Assembly (NCBI GenBank): GCA_022495005.1
Contig: JAGYXB010001103.1
Location: 434,001 to 498,000 of the forward strand
Length of the DNA stretch: 64,000 nt
Direction of reading: 5' to 3'
DNA from: Rhyacophila brunnea
Taxonomy: Eukaryota > Arthropoda > Insecta > Trichoptera > Rhyacophilidae
The notes beneath the pieces were generated by a model. That model saw nothing but the letters and a program-made list of their open reading frames with translations. It did not search any database and was not told where the DNA came from. Below are positions 45,901-56,880 of this stretch, piece by piece (the first letter of the stretch is position 1; every line of letters starts with the position of its first letter). The position numbers and the translations under genes were made by a program.

Positions 45901-46480
45901 ATTCTCAATTCATATAGACCGACAGACAGAACGAATTTTAATCAACATAGACAAAGCTCTATGAAGACGATTTCTATGATAAAATAAATAATAAATTGTT
46001 GATTGTCAAACATATTATTCTAAGTGCCACACATATTATATAGAAAAATAACAATATTATGAATTTTGTTTCAAATAATTAAGGTTATATTTCTATAACA
46101 TCAAAAATAGTAATTATCTACTTAAAAATACTATAGTTAAATTAACAAAAGAAAGTACACACAGTCAATGATCGTTCCAACACAAGCTCATGCTTTATTG
46201 TTTATTTAATAAACAATCAACACAGAACTTCACAGTTTTACATATTATTTTCAGTGCCAACACCAATCAAAATTTAATGATTATAAATGTTTAGTAATAA
46301 ATACTAAAAAATATTGATCAATACTTATTAAAATTGCTCCGCCATTCATTTGAGTCTATCAGCCATACGCAATGAGGCCATTAATAAACTTTATTCTCGA
46401 CTCAATAAACACAACTCAAAAATAAATATTAGGTTTGTACACCTGATTCTCTTTTTGCAAAAATTTTGTAATGGTTTTAA
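43000..46480. other. Long non-coding stretch apart from one RT relic
   Basis: Apart from the fragment at 43452-43640, no ORF looks protein-like. The overlapping 71- and 86-codon ORFs at 44558-44885 have no recognisable motifs. AT-rich throughout. Confidence 0.45.
43452..43640 (+). pseudogene. Palm-domain fragment of a non-LTR reverse transcriptase
   Basis: Frames give GLRQGDRLATLLFNIASE, then after a shift LILAYYGDDTDIIGRNENAV. These are RT blocks B and C; the catalytic box reads YGDD where related insect elements have YADD. The segment between the blocks has partly been lost. Inactive relic. Confidence 0.75.
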
Positions 46481-46484
46481 AATA

Positions 46485-47224
46485 CAGTGAAACCCCGACT
46501 TGAAGGGACTGACAAAAAAAACATAAATAAACGAGAAAATATGTATATTAGGGGTATTGAAAATACAGAAAAAATAAATATATAGGTAGAAATTGGTTTG
46601 GAGCATATTATGTCAACGTGTTCTTTCACTCTTACAAGAATTGAACTGACAATGTTTTTCTTTGTCGAGACATTATTTGAACGAGAAACGACAAAACCGA
46701 ACAACAAAAACCTTATACAATCGCATTATGTAACTTAGGTCTTGGGCACTGCAGCATTTATAAATAGAAATGCACACATGTCTGGAATTCATCTCAATGA
46801 TTGTCATGCACATGCACAAATCACTCACAATGGCCACGTGGCTTAAGCGTCAGCCTACAGCGTCGTGGGTCCAAGTCTCGAATCCTGGGTCTGGCAAGTA
46901 CACATATTGTTTTTCAATTTGTGTTTGAGTCAGAGAATGGATTTAATAGGTTGAGCAAGTGGCTGACATCCATTTCTCGTAAAAACAAAATCTGTTAATA
47001 CAAACCTCCACTCTGTGGAGGCCCATATGATCTTATTAGGATCGGACATGGTCGGATTGTCATGCATCGAATTGAATGCGTTGAAATAAATAGAATTTTT
47101 ATTTTGAATTAAATTTTGATCATTTCAAACAGGTAGGTAACTAAATTGCGAGAAATATCAGAAATTACACGCAAATGGCGGGAAAACATGAATTCCAGGC
47201 ATATAAAATCGGGGTTCCATTGTG
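46485..47224. mobile_element. pogo/Tigger-like element with an inserted SINE-1
   Basis: TA-CAGTGAAACCCCGACTTGA at the left and AAATCGGGGTTCCATTGTG-TA at the right form inverted ends on a TA dinucleotide target, as in pogo/Tigger (Tc1/mariner superfamily). Without the SINE the element is about 480 bp and non-coding. Confidence 0.65.
46811..47054 (+). mobile_element. SINE-1 copy with 12-bp target duplication
   Basis: GATTGTCATGCA stands at 46799-46810 and again at 47055-47066. Between them lie the tRNA-like head (ACAATGGCCACGTGGCTTAA; CTCGAATCCTGGGTC), the body GGTTGAGCAAGTGGCTGACA and the end ATCGGACATGGTCG. This direct repeat is the clearest proof in the window that SINE-1 moves by target-primed retroposition. 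Confidence 0.88.
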
Positions 47225-47229
47225 TAACA

Positions 47230-48430
47230 GTCCAAGGAAATGGACCACTTTTGTTACACTATTTGTTTTGTTAATATGGTTTAGGTATGAGTTTGTGTAC
47301 TATAGCATTGACAATGTGTTGGAACCAGAACATTGAAGCAGAGTTCGGAGCTGGATGGAGCATGGAGTAGCAGAGCAATGCCACAGAACTGGAGAACAGA
47401 ATTTTCAACTATTTTCTGCTCTGAAATTAAGAATCAATAATAATCATTAAGATTGGTATATTTTCAAAAGGTTATTGATTTAAAATTTTTGAACATTGGT
47501 CAATTCAAATTTAACGTTTTCATGTCAAAGTCAAACAATTAAAAAATCCGTCTGCTCCAATCTCCTGGTTGGAACTTTCTTATAATAAATTAATATTATG
47601 TTAGGTAGGTACTTAAGTTACATTTTGTAATATTATAATTATGTTATCAAGTACATTTAAAAAAATTATCAAGTAATTTATGTAGAATTTATGTAAATTA
47701 TGTAGAATAAAACTGTACCAGCAGTTTCCTCTAACTACATAGAAAGGTGTGTTTAAAAGTATTATGTTTTATAATAATATATACATACTAATTAGTTTTC
47801 GTTAGTTAATTTTATTGCGTTCTCGAATTTTGAAAGAATGATTTTACTGTAGATGTCATGATTTTCCCTTTCCCCATGACCTGCCACATCCTGGCTCCGT
47901 AATTTCGAAGTTACTCCTAATCTCCCAAGATAGTTGGTGTGCCTTAAAGTGTGGATGGTTCTAATCACATAAATCTTTATAGTTGGTAGATCACGTGTAT
48001 CTGAATCCGTGGGTGCAGACTCAATCTGAATATACATTTTTCAAGGTGTGTTTAACCCAATGAGATTGGTAAAAGACTAACAACCAATCCCTGTAAATTG
48101 TTTATTAACATAATCTGCACTGTTTACTCAAAGGGCATTTTTTCTTTTACATACAATGCTTTTTTCTACCTTCTCATGAATTTATTTACAACAGTGTTGC
48201 CATCTTCTTCTATGCTGATTATTATAATGATTATACAAAGGTATAAACTTACTGTTTTCCATTTTGTTCAAATTAAATGCACTGTATTATAATTTACTAT
48301 AGTATGGTTGGCAACAATAATTTACAATTTATTCGTCTATATTAGCAAGTATTTTATGTTTCCACCAACACGAGAATGTCTATAACATGGAATATTTTAC
48401 TCTGAGTTAAAAAAAATACTTTACATTGGT
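47230..48430. other. Non-coding stretch
   Basis: An 81-codon minus ORF at 47792-48037 is somewhat GC-richer than its surroundings but carries no motif I recognise. Otherwise AT-rich without repeat ends. Confidence 0.4.
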
Positions 48431-48438
48431 TTTGTGAC

Positions 48439-49026
48439 CAGTGATGTCTTTAGACAAAATGCCGCCCCTGGGCAACGCCAAAATAACGCCCCATTTTTTA
48501 TACTTTTTTTTAACATCCGTGCACGTGTCATTTCTGGTCACCATGGACGTCGAAGGACAACGGAAGTAAACTAGATATCGCGAACCCAACAGAATAATTA
48601 CAGTCCTGTTAAACATTTTATGTTAATTAATTCATTTTGTTTCCAACTAGTGAGCTAATTTTGGTACTGATCGGTTATGAGGAATACAGCGGAAAACACA
48701 TTTTTAAAATACCCGACATACTGGATTATTTGTTAGTTTGGGTTAGTTTAAGTTAGGTTAGGTTGGGTTAGGTTAGGTTGGGTTAGGTTAGGTTTGGTTA
48801 GGTTAACTTAACAAATAATCCAGTATATCGGCTAATAAAATGTGTTTTCCGCTGTATTCCTCATAACCGAACAGTACCCTAATTTTTTTATGGAAAGATA
48901 TTTATTAGGTACTAAGTTTATGTAGCTGTTTCTATTTACCAAATGATTCTCCTCGCTTTGCCGCCCTTCGAGTAACTGCCGCCCCCAAGCGACGCTCAAT
49001 CTGCCTACCCCTACGGGACGTCACTG
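48439..49026. mobile_element. Family A hAT-type MITE with perfect 8-bp target duplication
   Basis: Ends CAGTGATGTCTTTAGACAAA... and ...CCCTACGGGACGTCACTG. TTTGTGAC on both sides (48431-48438, 49027-49034). A 216-bp hairpin with a TTAGG core has inserted at 48663-48878. Confidence 0.87.
48663..48878. mobile_element. Hairpin MITE with TTAGG core and 8-bp target duplication
   Basis: Ends GGTACTGATCGGTTATGAGG... and ...CCTCATAACCGAACAGTACC. CTAATTTT flanks both sides (48655-48662, 48879-48886). The loop at about 48727-48810 is a run of GGTTA/TTAGG units with a few GGGTTA variants. The stem is shared with 26339-26527. Confidence 0.85.
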
Positions 49027-49379
49027 TTTGTGACATTACAATATATTACACAATTTTAGGCCCCTCCAATCCCTTTCATGGCAAATCATCATATTATAGA
49101 AACCGCCCTCCCCTTTCAAGGCATGACATCATTTATAGACAAGCACTAAAGTCAAAATGTTAAAACATATCTTTCGAAACAAGAGCACTCGATAAAACTG
49201 ACATCCAAACCAAACATTATGGCAAACAAAAACCTGCGACATTTAGGCCACATCATATAAAACATATTTTTAACGTAAACATTCACTGTCACTCCGAATC
49301 GAACACCATTTTTACAACTTGGAGACATAAATTGAACCAAATCCACATGATTCAAATAGAGCGACCGTGGATGGCCAGT

Positions 49380-52300
49380 TTAAGAGAACATATTCTTCAA
49401 TTTTATTTTATCCTGTTGATCGTGCTCCTTCTGGAGTTCTTCGAGTTGTTTCAGTTCTTTGTTGACGGCCGCCGTGAGGGACGGATCCAGCTCTATGACT
49501 CGGTTGAAGTCAGTGATGGCCGCGGCAGGACTCCATGCTGCCACTTGAGCCTTGGCCCGCTTGAAATGAGCCTTCACGTTATCTATAAACAGCACAGAAC
49601 TCGGTAAATATGCAAACAGTTGCAATGATTACTAAATTTCTTTCCTGCATTGATTTAAAATTTTTATTATATTAGTAGTTGTAAAATGCTATTTTTTTTT
49701 TTTGATCCTTGTTCTTCTAATGCGCCGGCTAAATGGCAGCGACTTGCCTGCGTGGTAGAGTTTGTGAAAAAAATACAGAACACTTTTCGGTTTGCGCGAG
49801 CTACAGTTTTCCCATCCATACACACGGGCTTCCCGATACAAACCACCGGTTTGCGCAGGTAAACTTGTGGTAAAGCATGAGTATCTAGCAGGCGTTTAAG
49901 AATGATGTTTATAATTGTGACACATTTTTTTGAAAGCTATTTTGCTAGTTTCTAGACACTTTTACAATTTAAAAAAAATCTAGCATTATTTTCTTAGGAT
50001 TCTAGCATTATTTTCTAGCATTGTGAATGACAGTTGGTAACACTGTCTCTGAGGAGAAGCGAGTAGAGACAATTTATGTAGACGTCTAGTACGTTTATCG
50101 AGTAAAAGTGGTGATGATTGCTTTATGAAATCTTACCTGGGTCTGATTTTAAAACAGTCGTACAGTGCTCGATTACGGCGTAATAGTCCCCTTCGAAAAG
50201 TTTACACTGTGAAAAATTGAGCAACAGTGGAATTTTTAACACGTCCAGTTTGTTCCAGTCGTCATCGTGAGGTTTTTCTCTGTGAATATAAAAAAAATAA
50301 TAAACAAAATATAAAACTATTTGGGAAATGCTGCTTATTGGATATTTATTGATATAAGAATATTTGAATGTTTCAGAAAACTAACTTGATCATCAGCTGT
50401 TCGCACAAAGCGATAGCCTCGGAATAGTGATCAGCTGCTTCCAAGTAGAGCTTTTTCTTGAAGAGATTGTTCCCCTTCTCTTTCAGCATCGGAATGTTAT
50501 TTAACCGCTCTTCATCAGACAGTTGCCAGGAATCCTTTTCATATTCCTCTGGAAACTCAACCTTCAGCAGCTCTGGAAAACAGCAAGAAAATTCACAACT
50601 TAACCATGCCACATTTATGATTGTTTAGGCGCAAAGCCCAGAGATGGCGGTGTGGTGACTTCCCGGATGTCAGTCTTGTGAGTGGTAACCAAAATACAAT
50701 GCAAATTAACACTGCAAAGCACACTCGGAATAACTCGGCGAAACTAGATACGGGCGGCCAAATTTATCACCACTCGCATATCTTTTTTTGTTATCGGTCG
50801 AATCGATCTGAAATCTTTACTTTCCAGTTGTCGATTTACTTTCTGAGATAATTAAAGGCAAACATTTCATAACTTTACTGAGCAGTACCGTATGAGTCTC
50901 CTTTTGGTGTGTGTTGAGCCCCTCATTCTCACACCTAGACAAATACGTTAAAAAAACCATCTCTTGAATATATAAATGTGAACCTGAAAAAGACTATTAA
51001 CACCAGTGGCGAAGGGTGGTTATGGTTTGATTTAGGAAGGGTTTAATTGAATTTTAAAAACTAATAAACACTATCTACACATTGTGGTCTTAGCTCAAAG
51101 GAAACAAATACGTTTAACTGACAAAGTTTAATGTACACTATTTATGTCTGATCTTAACAGCCTACCTCCACCCTTCGCTACTGAGTAACATTAATGATTA
51201 AATTAGCTGTAACGCATGTCACATTGTGGATTCATTTGCAGCAAACATCACATTTTGGTTGTCTTCATTATTCAGCTGCACTATAATATTTAAAGCATAA
51301 TGCAAAACCATAAGATATACGTCTTAACTTACAATACTAATATTGGCAACCTAGTTTGATTGAGAAAAACATAATACATTATTCCTATTAGACAATCTTA
51401 GTGGCAATGAGAAAGAACATGCGATATATTGTTACAAATTTTAGAATAATTACGCTTCTAAGTATCATTTTGCATTATAGAAAAAGGTTTTTACTATATC
51501 TTCGGTTTCCACATTTTCCTGTCATGATACAAAAGATATGTTTCCAATAAAAATATATTTACCTATCGTAAACTCCAAGTCACACGGTTTTGCGATAAAC
51601 TCGTTTAGATCCTTATAACCAATGCCTTCATTTTGTAATGTGACACCGCAGAAGTGAGTTCTTCTATCGCACGCGTCTTTTTCTAAATCACGCAGAGTCT
51701 TCGAAACAAACGGGTATTGTATGACCAGCTGGAATCAAATAATTAATATGGATCAGTTTTTTTCTTTCTTTACACGGCCATGAAATAGTCGCGAAACGAT
51801 TGGAATTACTCGACATATTAATCGACATATTTTTGTAATTATGCTATCACAATTATTGCAATTAAACACGTAAAATCATTTGCTGCTCTACATCCAACAC
51901 CTATTCGAATTCAAATTTATTTATTTTACATGACAACATGACAAAATTATAAATTCAAAGCGTTCCCGACATGACATAAAGTAAGTAATAACAATTCTCA
52001 AATAAAAACACAGGATGATGTAAGTAAATAATAAAATAAGAAAAAATAAAAGCACATGGAAGCACACCGAGTGAACTAGATTGATAGACCCTATGTTAAA
52101 AACATATAAAACAACGTCCACCTAAATTCAGCTCACGTAAGTGGAATATATCAATATCTTAAGGGGGGACATGCTCGTCGAAGGTCAAAATTGAGTTTTA
52201 TTGTATTTTCAAACCATGATCCTGGACACTCCTTAAACGTTGTAGATAATCTATTTATATAATTTTGAAGCCTTATTATCCTTTATAGTTATTTTAAACA

Positions 52301-55173
52301 TTTGATGACTGCATAAAGTATTTTTGTTACATAAAATAGTATTCTTTTAAACCTCTCGCTCTAATGTTTTAGAATATAGTCATATTTCGGTACATAACTG
52401 TGCAGTGGTGTTAAATTTTTTACATTTATTAATTTTTAAACGCATTTATAAAACCATTAGTATAATTTATTACGAGATAATTTTTGTAAAATATTCACGA
52501 TAAAAAATTATATTGATAATCTCTGTGATCCCAAATTTGACAAGAACTAGGCATTTTATTATTCAAAAAATCGGCAAGATTAACACATTTGAAGATGATT
52601 CTAAAGATAATTATTATAAGCCATGTCTTTAACCATTCAAGTGTGATAAACATCTTATGAATAATGATTGCTTTATAATAATTATTGACCTAAGAATAAG
52701 GTAGTGTTTTTTTGAAATACGCCATTTCTTTTGTCAGCCACGGATAATATCCATACAGCCAAAAGTAAAGGAGTCTCAAAAACTTCTTCTGGACCCTCTC
52801 CACTATAAGGCCGTACTTCAACTGATGCGGGGCCCAGACAATAGACCTACTCTCAAGTCTGCTTCTAACTAAGAAGTTATAGAGAATTTTTAGTACTGTA
52901 CCTATGCCCAGTCGCGGGTGGGAAATTGAAGGGTCTATACCCAATTTAAAACAGTCTCAGAATAATGCAATAATTGATGTATTATCATCGTCGTTATTGC
53001 ATGGCCATCGTGGGGTACCTTTTATTAATTAGGATGTTTTAAATTATACGTACGAAACTGATGATCAAAAAGACATCTAGATAATCAAAAATCCAGATAA
53101 CCGAGGTAGTAAGACATCAGCATTCGCAGCTAGGCATGTATCATGGACATAGTTCTATTTTGAGATATCTTTTAAATACGTACACTTTTGTCGACTGTAA
53201 ACTTAGCGACTTCGTCAACCGCCATCCGCTGAACCATAGCTTCCCATGCCTCCAGTTTGAATTTTTTCCCCAAGACCAGAACCATGGGTTGCTTATTTCC
53301 TATTTTACGGCTGTCATCCATTAGGGTCTTGTCGGGGTTTGTTTTACGCGTTTGGAAATGAAAATGAACCTAGAATCAAATACACAATGCTTCATAATTC
53401 TTATGCTGAATGAAAACCTCAATAAACCCAAATAAAATTAATATTTTTTGAAAACGTCGCCGGTAAATATGAATTTGATTGATAACATTCATAAAAACTG
53501 CGAGCTCGTGTTACTGATATTTATTGTTTTTGTGTTAAATATAAAGTTAGTGGTACAGTAGAACCCCGATCTACCGTTCTCGCATAAATCGTTTTCCTGC
53601 AAGGATTGTTCATTTTTGAAAGTCCCGCCAAACACCCATAAAAACAATGTTAAATAATCCAGCATTAACCGATCCCCGATTTATCGTTTTCCTCGATATA
53701 TCATCTAAATATTATGGTCCCGTCACAAATATTAAGACCTTTGTTTGCAAAGGTCGGTCGGCGCTCATTCTTGCGTCATATCTCGTATCACGAATTTTTA
53801 TAAGTCGCAAGTAAAATGCCACACATGAAAAAAACTTGAACTCTAGCTGAGAAACTGAAAATAATTCAAGATGTCAAAAAAATCCAGGAGAAAAATGAGT
53901 TTTTTTATATATCCCGCATTTATCGTTTTTTTAGGGTCCCTTGAAACCGTAGAATCGGGGTTTCACTGTAGTTTAAAATACATACTATTGTTATTTCCCC
54001 AGTAAATCCATGCACGTGTACAGAAGCTATAATTATCAGTATATTATAACACATTGAGCACTGCCTAAATGTGTATTATTATTCTTTTCGTTTTTATAAT
54101 TATTTACTGTCGCTCAATAGGTCTTCCATATTGTATGACACTAAGTAGTCATCAAAATAAACATACTTATTCAGTACACTTTCAGTAATCCGCCGCTCGA
54201 TTATCCGACAACTACTATTTGAAATTTGACAATTTTCTATTTGAAAGTACAAAATCAATCTCCACAATTCGCCGGTATTCGATTTCAAATTCAGTAGTCC
54301 ACCACGTACAAGTATACAACGCAGATGAGACGGGTTTATTTTGGAAACTTCTCCTTCGTAAAACGTACGTTCATCGCGAAGAAAGTAATTTATCAGGGAG
54401 GAAAGTGCCCAAGGACCGCATCATAATTATTATACCGTGCTCCAATGCAACCGGGACACACAAAATGAAGCTTTTGGTCATAGGTAAAGCCAGGAATGCT
54501 AAAAGCCTTTCAAGAATATCTGCCATACTGAACAACTGGTTGTGTCAAGTGATTAACTATATTTAGTTAATAAACTTAGTTTATAAATATGTATAATTTA
54601 GTAAATACTTGATTTTAATTATAAATAAAACTGTAATTTTCTAGTACAAATTTCTCAAACAAACTATTTTTACGAAATAGGCACCTATTTTAATTTTTAC
54701 CATATTTTGTAGGTATGTATGCACTATAATCCACTGCTTTCACTAATTCGACACTTGTTAGGTGGTTTTTGGGGTGGCGGATTACTGAGAGAGTACTTAC
54801 TGTACTTATAGTGTTTAGAGGAGCTAATCACGAAAATTAAGTACACTATCATAGTCTTGGGAAACTTCTCATTCCCAATATAACTATTATTTGAGTTCAT
54901 TCTGGTGTTTCAAAGACACCTAGGTGACTTCCTTTTGATTGGAAAGATGTCTATAATTCTTGAAAACCACCATAAATTTGAACCAATTAAGATCTATTAA
55001 TAATAATTATAATAAAGTATTCCATCTGGACAATGAGCACCATTGGATTTTATTGTTATAATAATTTATACTGATTTATTAATTACCTTACAACCATCTC
55101 TGAGCTGTCTATAACCTTTTCCTGGATGTAGAATTTCCTTTTTTATAAGCTTTAAGTCTGCGGGTGAACACAT
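49380..55173 (-). CDS. AIP: AIP homologue, TPR co-chaperone (six exons, complete)
   Basis: Join, minus strand: 55087-55173, 53184-53369, 51563-51728, 50386-50572, 50137-50279, 49380-49582; 972 bases, 323 residues, all introns GT-AG. Residues 1-147 form the FKBP-like domain (IKKEILHPGKG, FHFQTR, LMDDSRKIG, VLGKKFKLEAWEAMV, then LVIQYPFVSKTLRD and FCGVTL). TPR1 is about 174-207 (MLKEKGNNLFKKKLYLEAA), TPR2 about 222-255 (LLNFSQCKLFEGDYYAVIEH) and TPR3 about 257-290 (DNVKAHFKRAKAQVAAW; ITDFNRVIELDPS), with a charged final helix ending KNMFS. Human AIP has 330 residues and the same layout. In mammals it binds HSP90 through the TPRs and holds client complexes such as the AH receptor in the cytosol; its FKBP-like domain is considered not to have prolyl isomerase activity. 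Nothing is broken here. Introns 1-3 are enlarged by transposon remains. Assignment is secure; the insect client is not deducible. Confidence 0.95.
51004..51183. mobile_element. Family B hAT-type MITE, short copy in AIP intron 3
   Basis: CAGTGGCGAAGGGTGG... to ...CACCCTTCGCTACTG, only 180 bp. Flanks ATTAACAC / AGTAACAT share 6 of 8 bases. Internally deleted. Confidence 0.75.
52160..52735 (-). repeat. Family E repeat in AIP intron 2
   Basis: Inverse of 9400-9978: plus-strand start CTTAAGGGGGGACATGCTC, end GAAATACGCCATTTCTTTT. It is truncated before the GGTACATGTTCAAAC end. Confidence 0.65.
52690..52944 (-). pseudogene. Reverse transcriptase fragment in AIP intron 2
   Basis: The frame contains LYNFLVRSRLESRSIVWAPH and VERVQKKFLRLLYFWLYGYY, the conserved post-palm segment of Jockey-like elements (LVRS-LEY-S-VW-P, IERVQ--FLR). 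It shares the AIP strand by chance. Its last 15 codons lie in the family E repeat. Confidence 0.7.
53556..53968. mobile_element. pogo/Tigger element in AIP intron 1 with transposase N-terminal remnant
   Basis: TA-CAGTAGAACCCCGATCTAC ... AATCGGGGTTTCACTG-TA. Inside, about 53816-53900 (+) reads MPHMKKT, a stop, then LAEKLKIIQDVKKIQEKNE, the start of the CENP-B/Tigger N-terminal helix-turn-helix. The rest of the gene has been deleted, leaving 413 bp. Confidence 0.75.
54172..54802. mobile_element. Second Tigger-like element in AIP intron 1
   Basis: Inverted ends: CAGTACACTTTCAGTAATCC at left; right end in reverse CAGTAAGTACTCTCTCAGTA then ATCCGCC. The ends differ from the CAGT-AACCCCG type next door, so this is a separate family. 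About 350 bp of transposase coding sequence remain. Confidence 0.65.
54219..54566 (+). pseudogene. DDE_1 (jerky/Tigger) transposase fragment
   Basis: From about 54312 the frame reads VYNADETGLFWKLLLRKTYV, then a SGRKVPKDRIIIIIPCSNAT block and HKMKLLVIGKARNAKSLSRI. This is the core of DDE_1 transposases around the first catalytic Asp (NADETGLFW) and the KDR--- and GKA-NP blocks. The C-terminal catalytic residues are absent and the first 30 codons are not part of the domain. It lies antisense within an AIP intron and is not expected to be functional. Confidence 0.8.
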
Positions 55174-56502
55174 TTTGGAGAGGAACTATATATTAATAAG
55201 GATATAATATTACAATCGTTTATTAATTATCCATGGTGATATTCAATTCCTTATCAGTTGATTTAGAATAAATTGGATTGTATGTATTTTGACACTTTGA
55301 CAGTATGACAGATGTTTTTCATAGACACCCGTACACATTCATATACCATAATCAGTCACAGACAATACAGAACACTGATTTGAAAATACAAAAATCGCGT
55401 CTGAATAATATAATACACCTACCTAGGCAAAATTAAGCGGTGCGATAAAAAATAAATAAGGAATACATGACCTAAAAATAGGCAAACCTTATTTAGTCAG
55501 CATACAAAAAGCGAGACTTATTTCCGATTAAAATAATAATATACATTTTTTTTATTACTATTGCCTTCGTGATTTGGGATTTGGAACACTATAATTACAC
55601 TATAATAACACAAAACTATAATTTTAGTCTGCGTACTATGTACGATTATAGTGCGTAATAGTTTATAATTATTTTGAATATGGGAAAAATCATAGGTACA
55701 AAGAGATTGGACTCCTCCCACAGAGGTAGCACACAAATAATGTCAGTGCGTACCAAAGAGATTGGACTCCTCTCTTCCAATCTCTTTGGTGCGTACTCGT
55801 TTTGTGAGACAAAGTTTTCTCTCTCTGAAATTAGGTACACTTTTCTGCAAATGGGCCATACTCGGACATAAAAACGCCCCACTGAGTATTTTTTTATCAA
55901 CACTTCAGCTTACAACCAATTTACGATAAACCTATTTTTCAGGGTAAGAAAGAATAATGCCAATGGAAGTAAGTATTTTATTTTTAATAACACAAAAACA
56001 CAATATTTTGAAAAATTAAACACAAATCAGTTAATAGCAAATGGTTAAGTATTGGAATAAGAAATATGGTCTTGTTTTTACATATTGTTCTATATAAAAT
56101 AACATAGCATTATTGTTTAGATAAAACTGTTAAATAAAAAACACAAATAATTACAGTACAAACAAAAATAAAGTCATTATATATTATTACCTACCTATTT
56201 ACACATGTGTATTTTGAAAATATTTTATGAAATAAAAATATAAGATGGGTTCGTTTTTGACATATTATTGTGTATAAAATTACTTGTTTATATAAACCTA
56301 TTAGACACAGTCAAAATACGGGTAGGTATGTTGAAAATTTGATTATATAGTTAATTGCAATATTTTATATATTTAACATAATATTATCAGGGAAGCCCTG
56401 CATATTATTTAATATGAATTCATACAAAAAAATTCGATTATTTAAAACGAAAATGTTTTTATTTAAAATATAATGGATGAAAGTCAGACTCTTTCAGCTG
56501 GA
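55174..56502. other. Upstream region of AIP, non-coding
   Basis: Should hold the AIP promoter and 5' untranslated sequence; no TATA box or initiator could be singled out in AT-rich DNA. Contains the short palindrome at 55754-55803. The rest, 55900-56500, shows nothing. Confidence 0.4.
55754..55803. repeat. Short palindrome about 0.6 kb upstream of the AIP start
   Basis: GCGTACCAAAGAGATTGGA and TCCAATCTCTTTGGTGCGTA form a stem of about 19 bp around a short loop. The same GGTACAAAGAGATTGGACTC word occurs once more, directly repeated, at about 55694. Confidence 0.6.
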
Positions 56503-56729
56503 TAAAGCCTCCCCCAAACCAAAGCGAATATTCGCGGCGAATATTCGCAGCGAATTATTCGCCAATCAAGCTCGTATTGGCTTACGGGACAGAGCACGCT
56601 TGCGCGACCGCCTTGCGTCTTGAGTGCGAATTTGCAGCGAATATTCGCTGCGATTTTCGGGAACTCTGTCGACAGCGAATTTATTCGCGGCGGACAATTT
56701 CGCCAAGGGAATTAGTAAAATCAAAATGG

Positions 56730-56880
56730 CGAAGACATTGAGCAGCTGATCGAGTTGGTCCGAAAATATCCAATCCTTTATAATTTCTCTGACAGTGACT
56801 ACAAAACATGAGAAAGAAAGATAAGATATGGGATGAAATTGGCAGGGAAATTGTTGAAAATGGTATGAAGGTCATCATAA
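56730..56880 (+). pseudogene. MADF-domain exon of the Harbinger element
   Basis: Translation gives EDIEQLIELVRKYPILYNFS, a short DSDYK, then after a one-base frameshift near 56805 MRKKDKIWDEIGREIVENG. This is the first two-thirds of a MADF domain (LI-LV---P-LY, then Y---KKK---W-EI). MADF or Myb-like proteins accompany the transposase in PIF/Harbinger elements and help it bind the ends. Only one exon was found; a plausible donor follows at about 56872. Confidence 0.75.

Noticed and set aside
47792..48037. 81-codon minus ORF
   Set aside because: Slightly GC-richer but no motif, start context or neighbour to support it.
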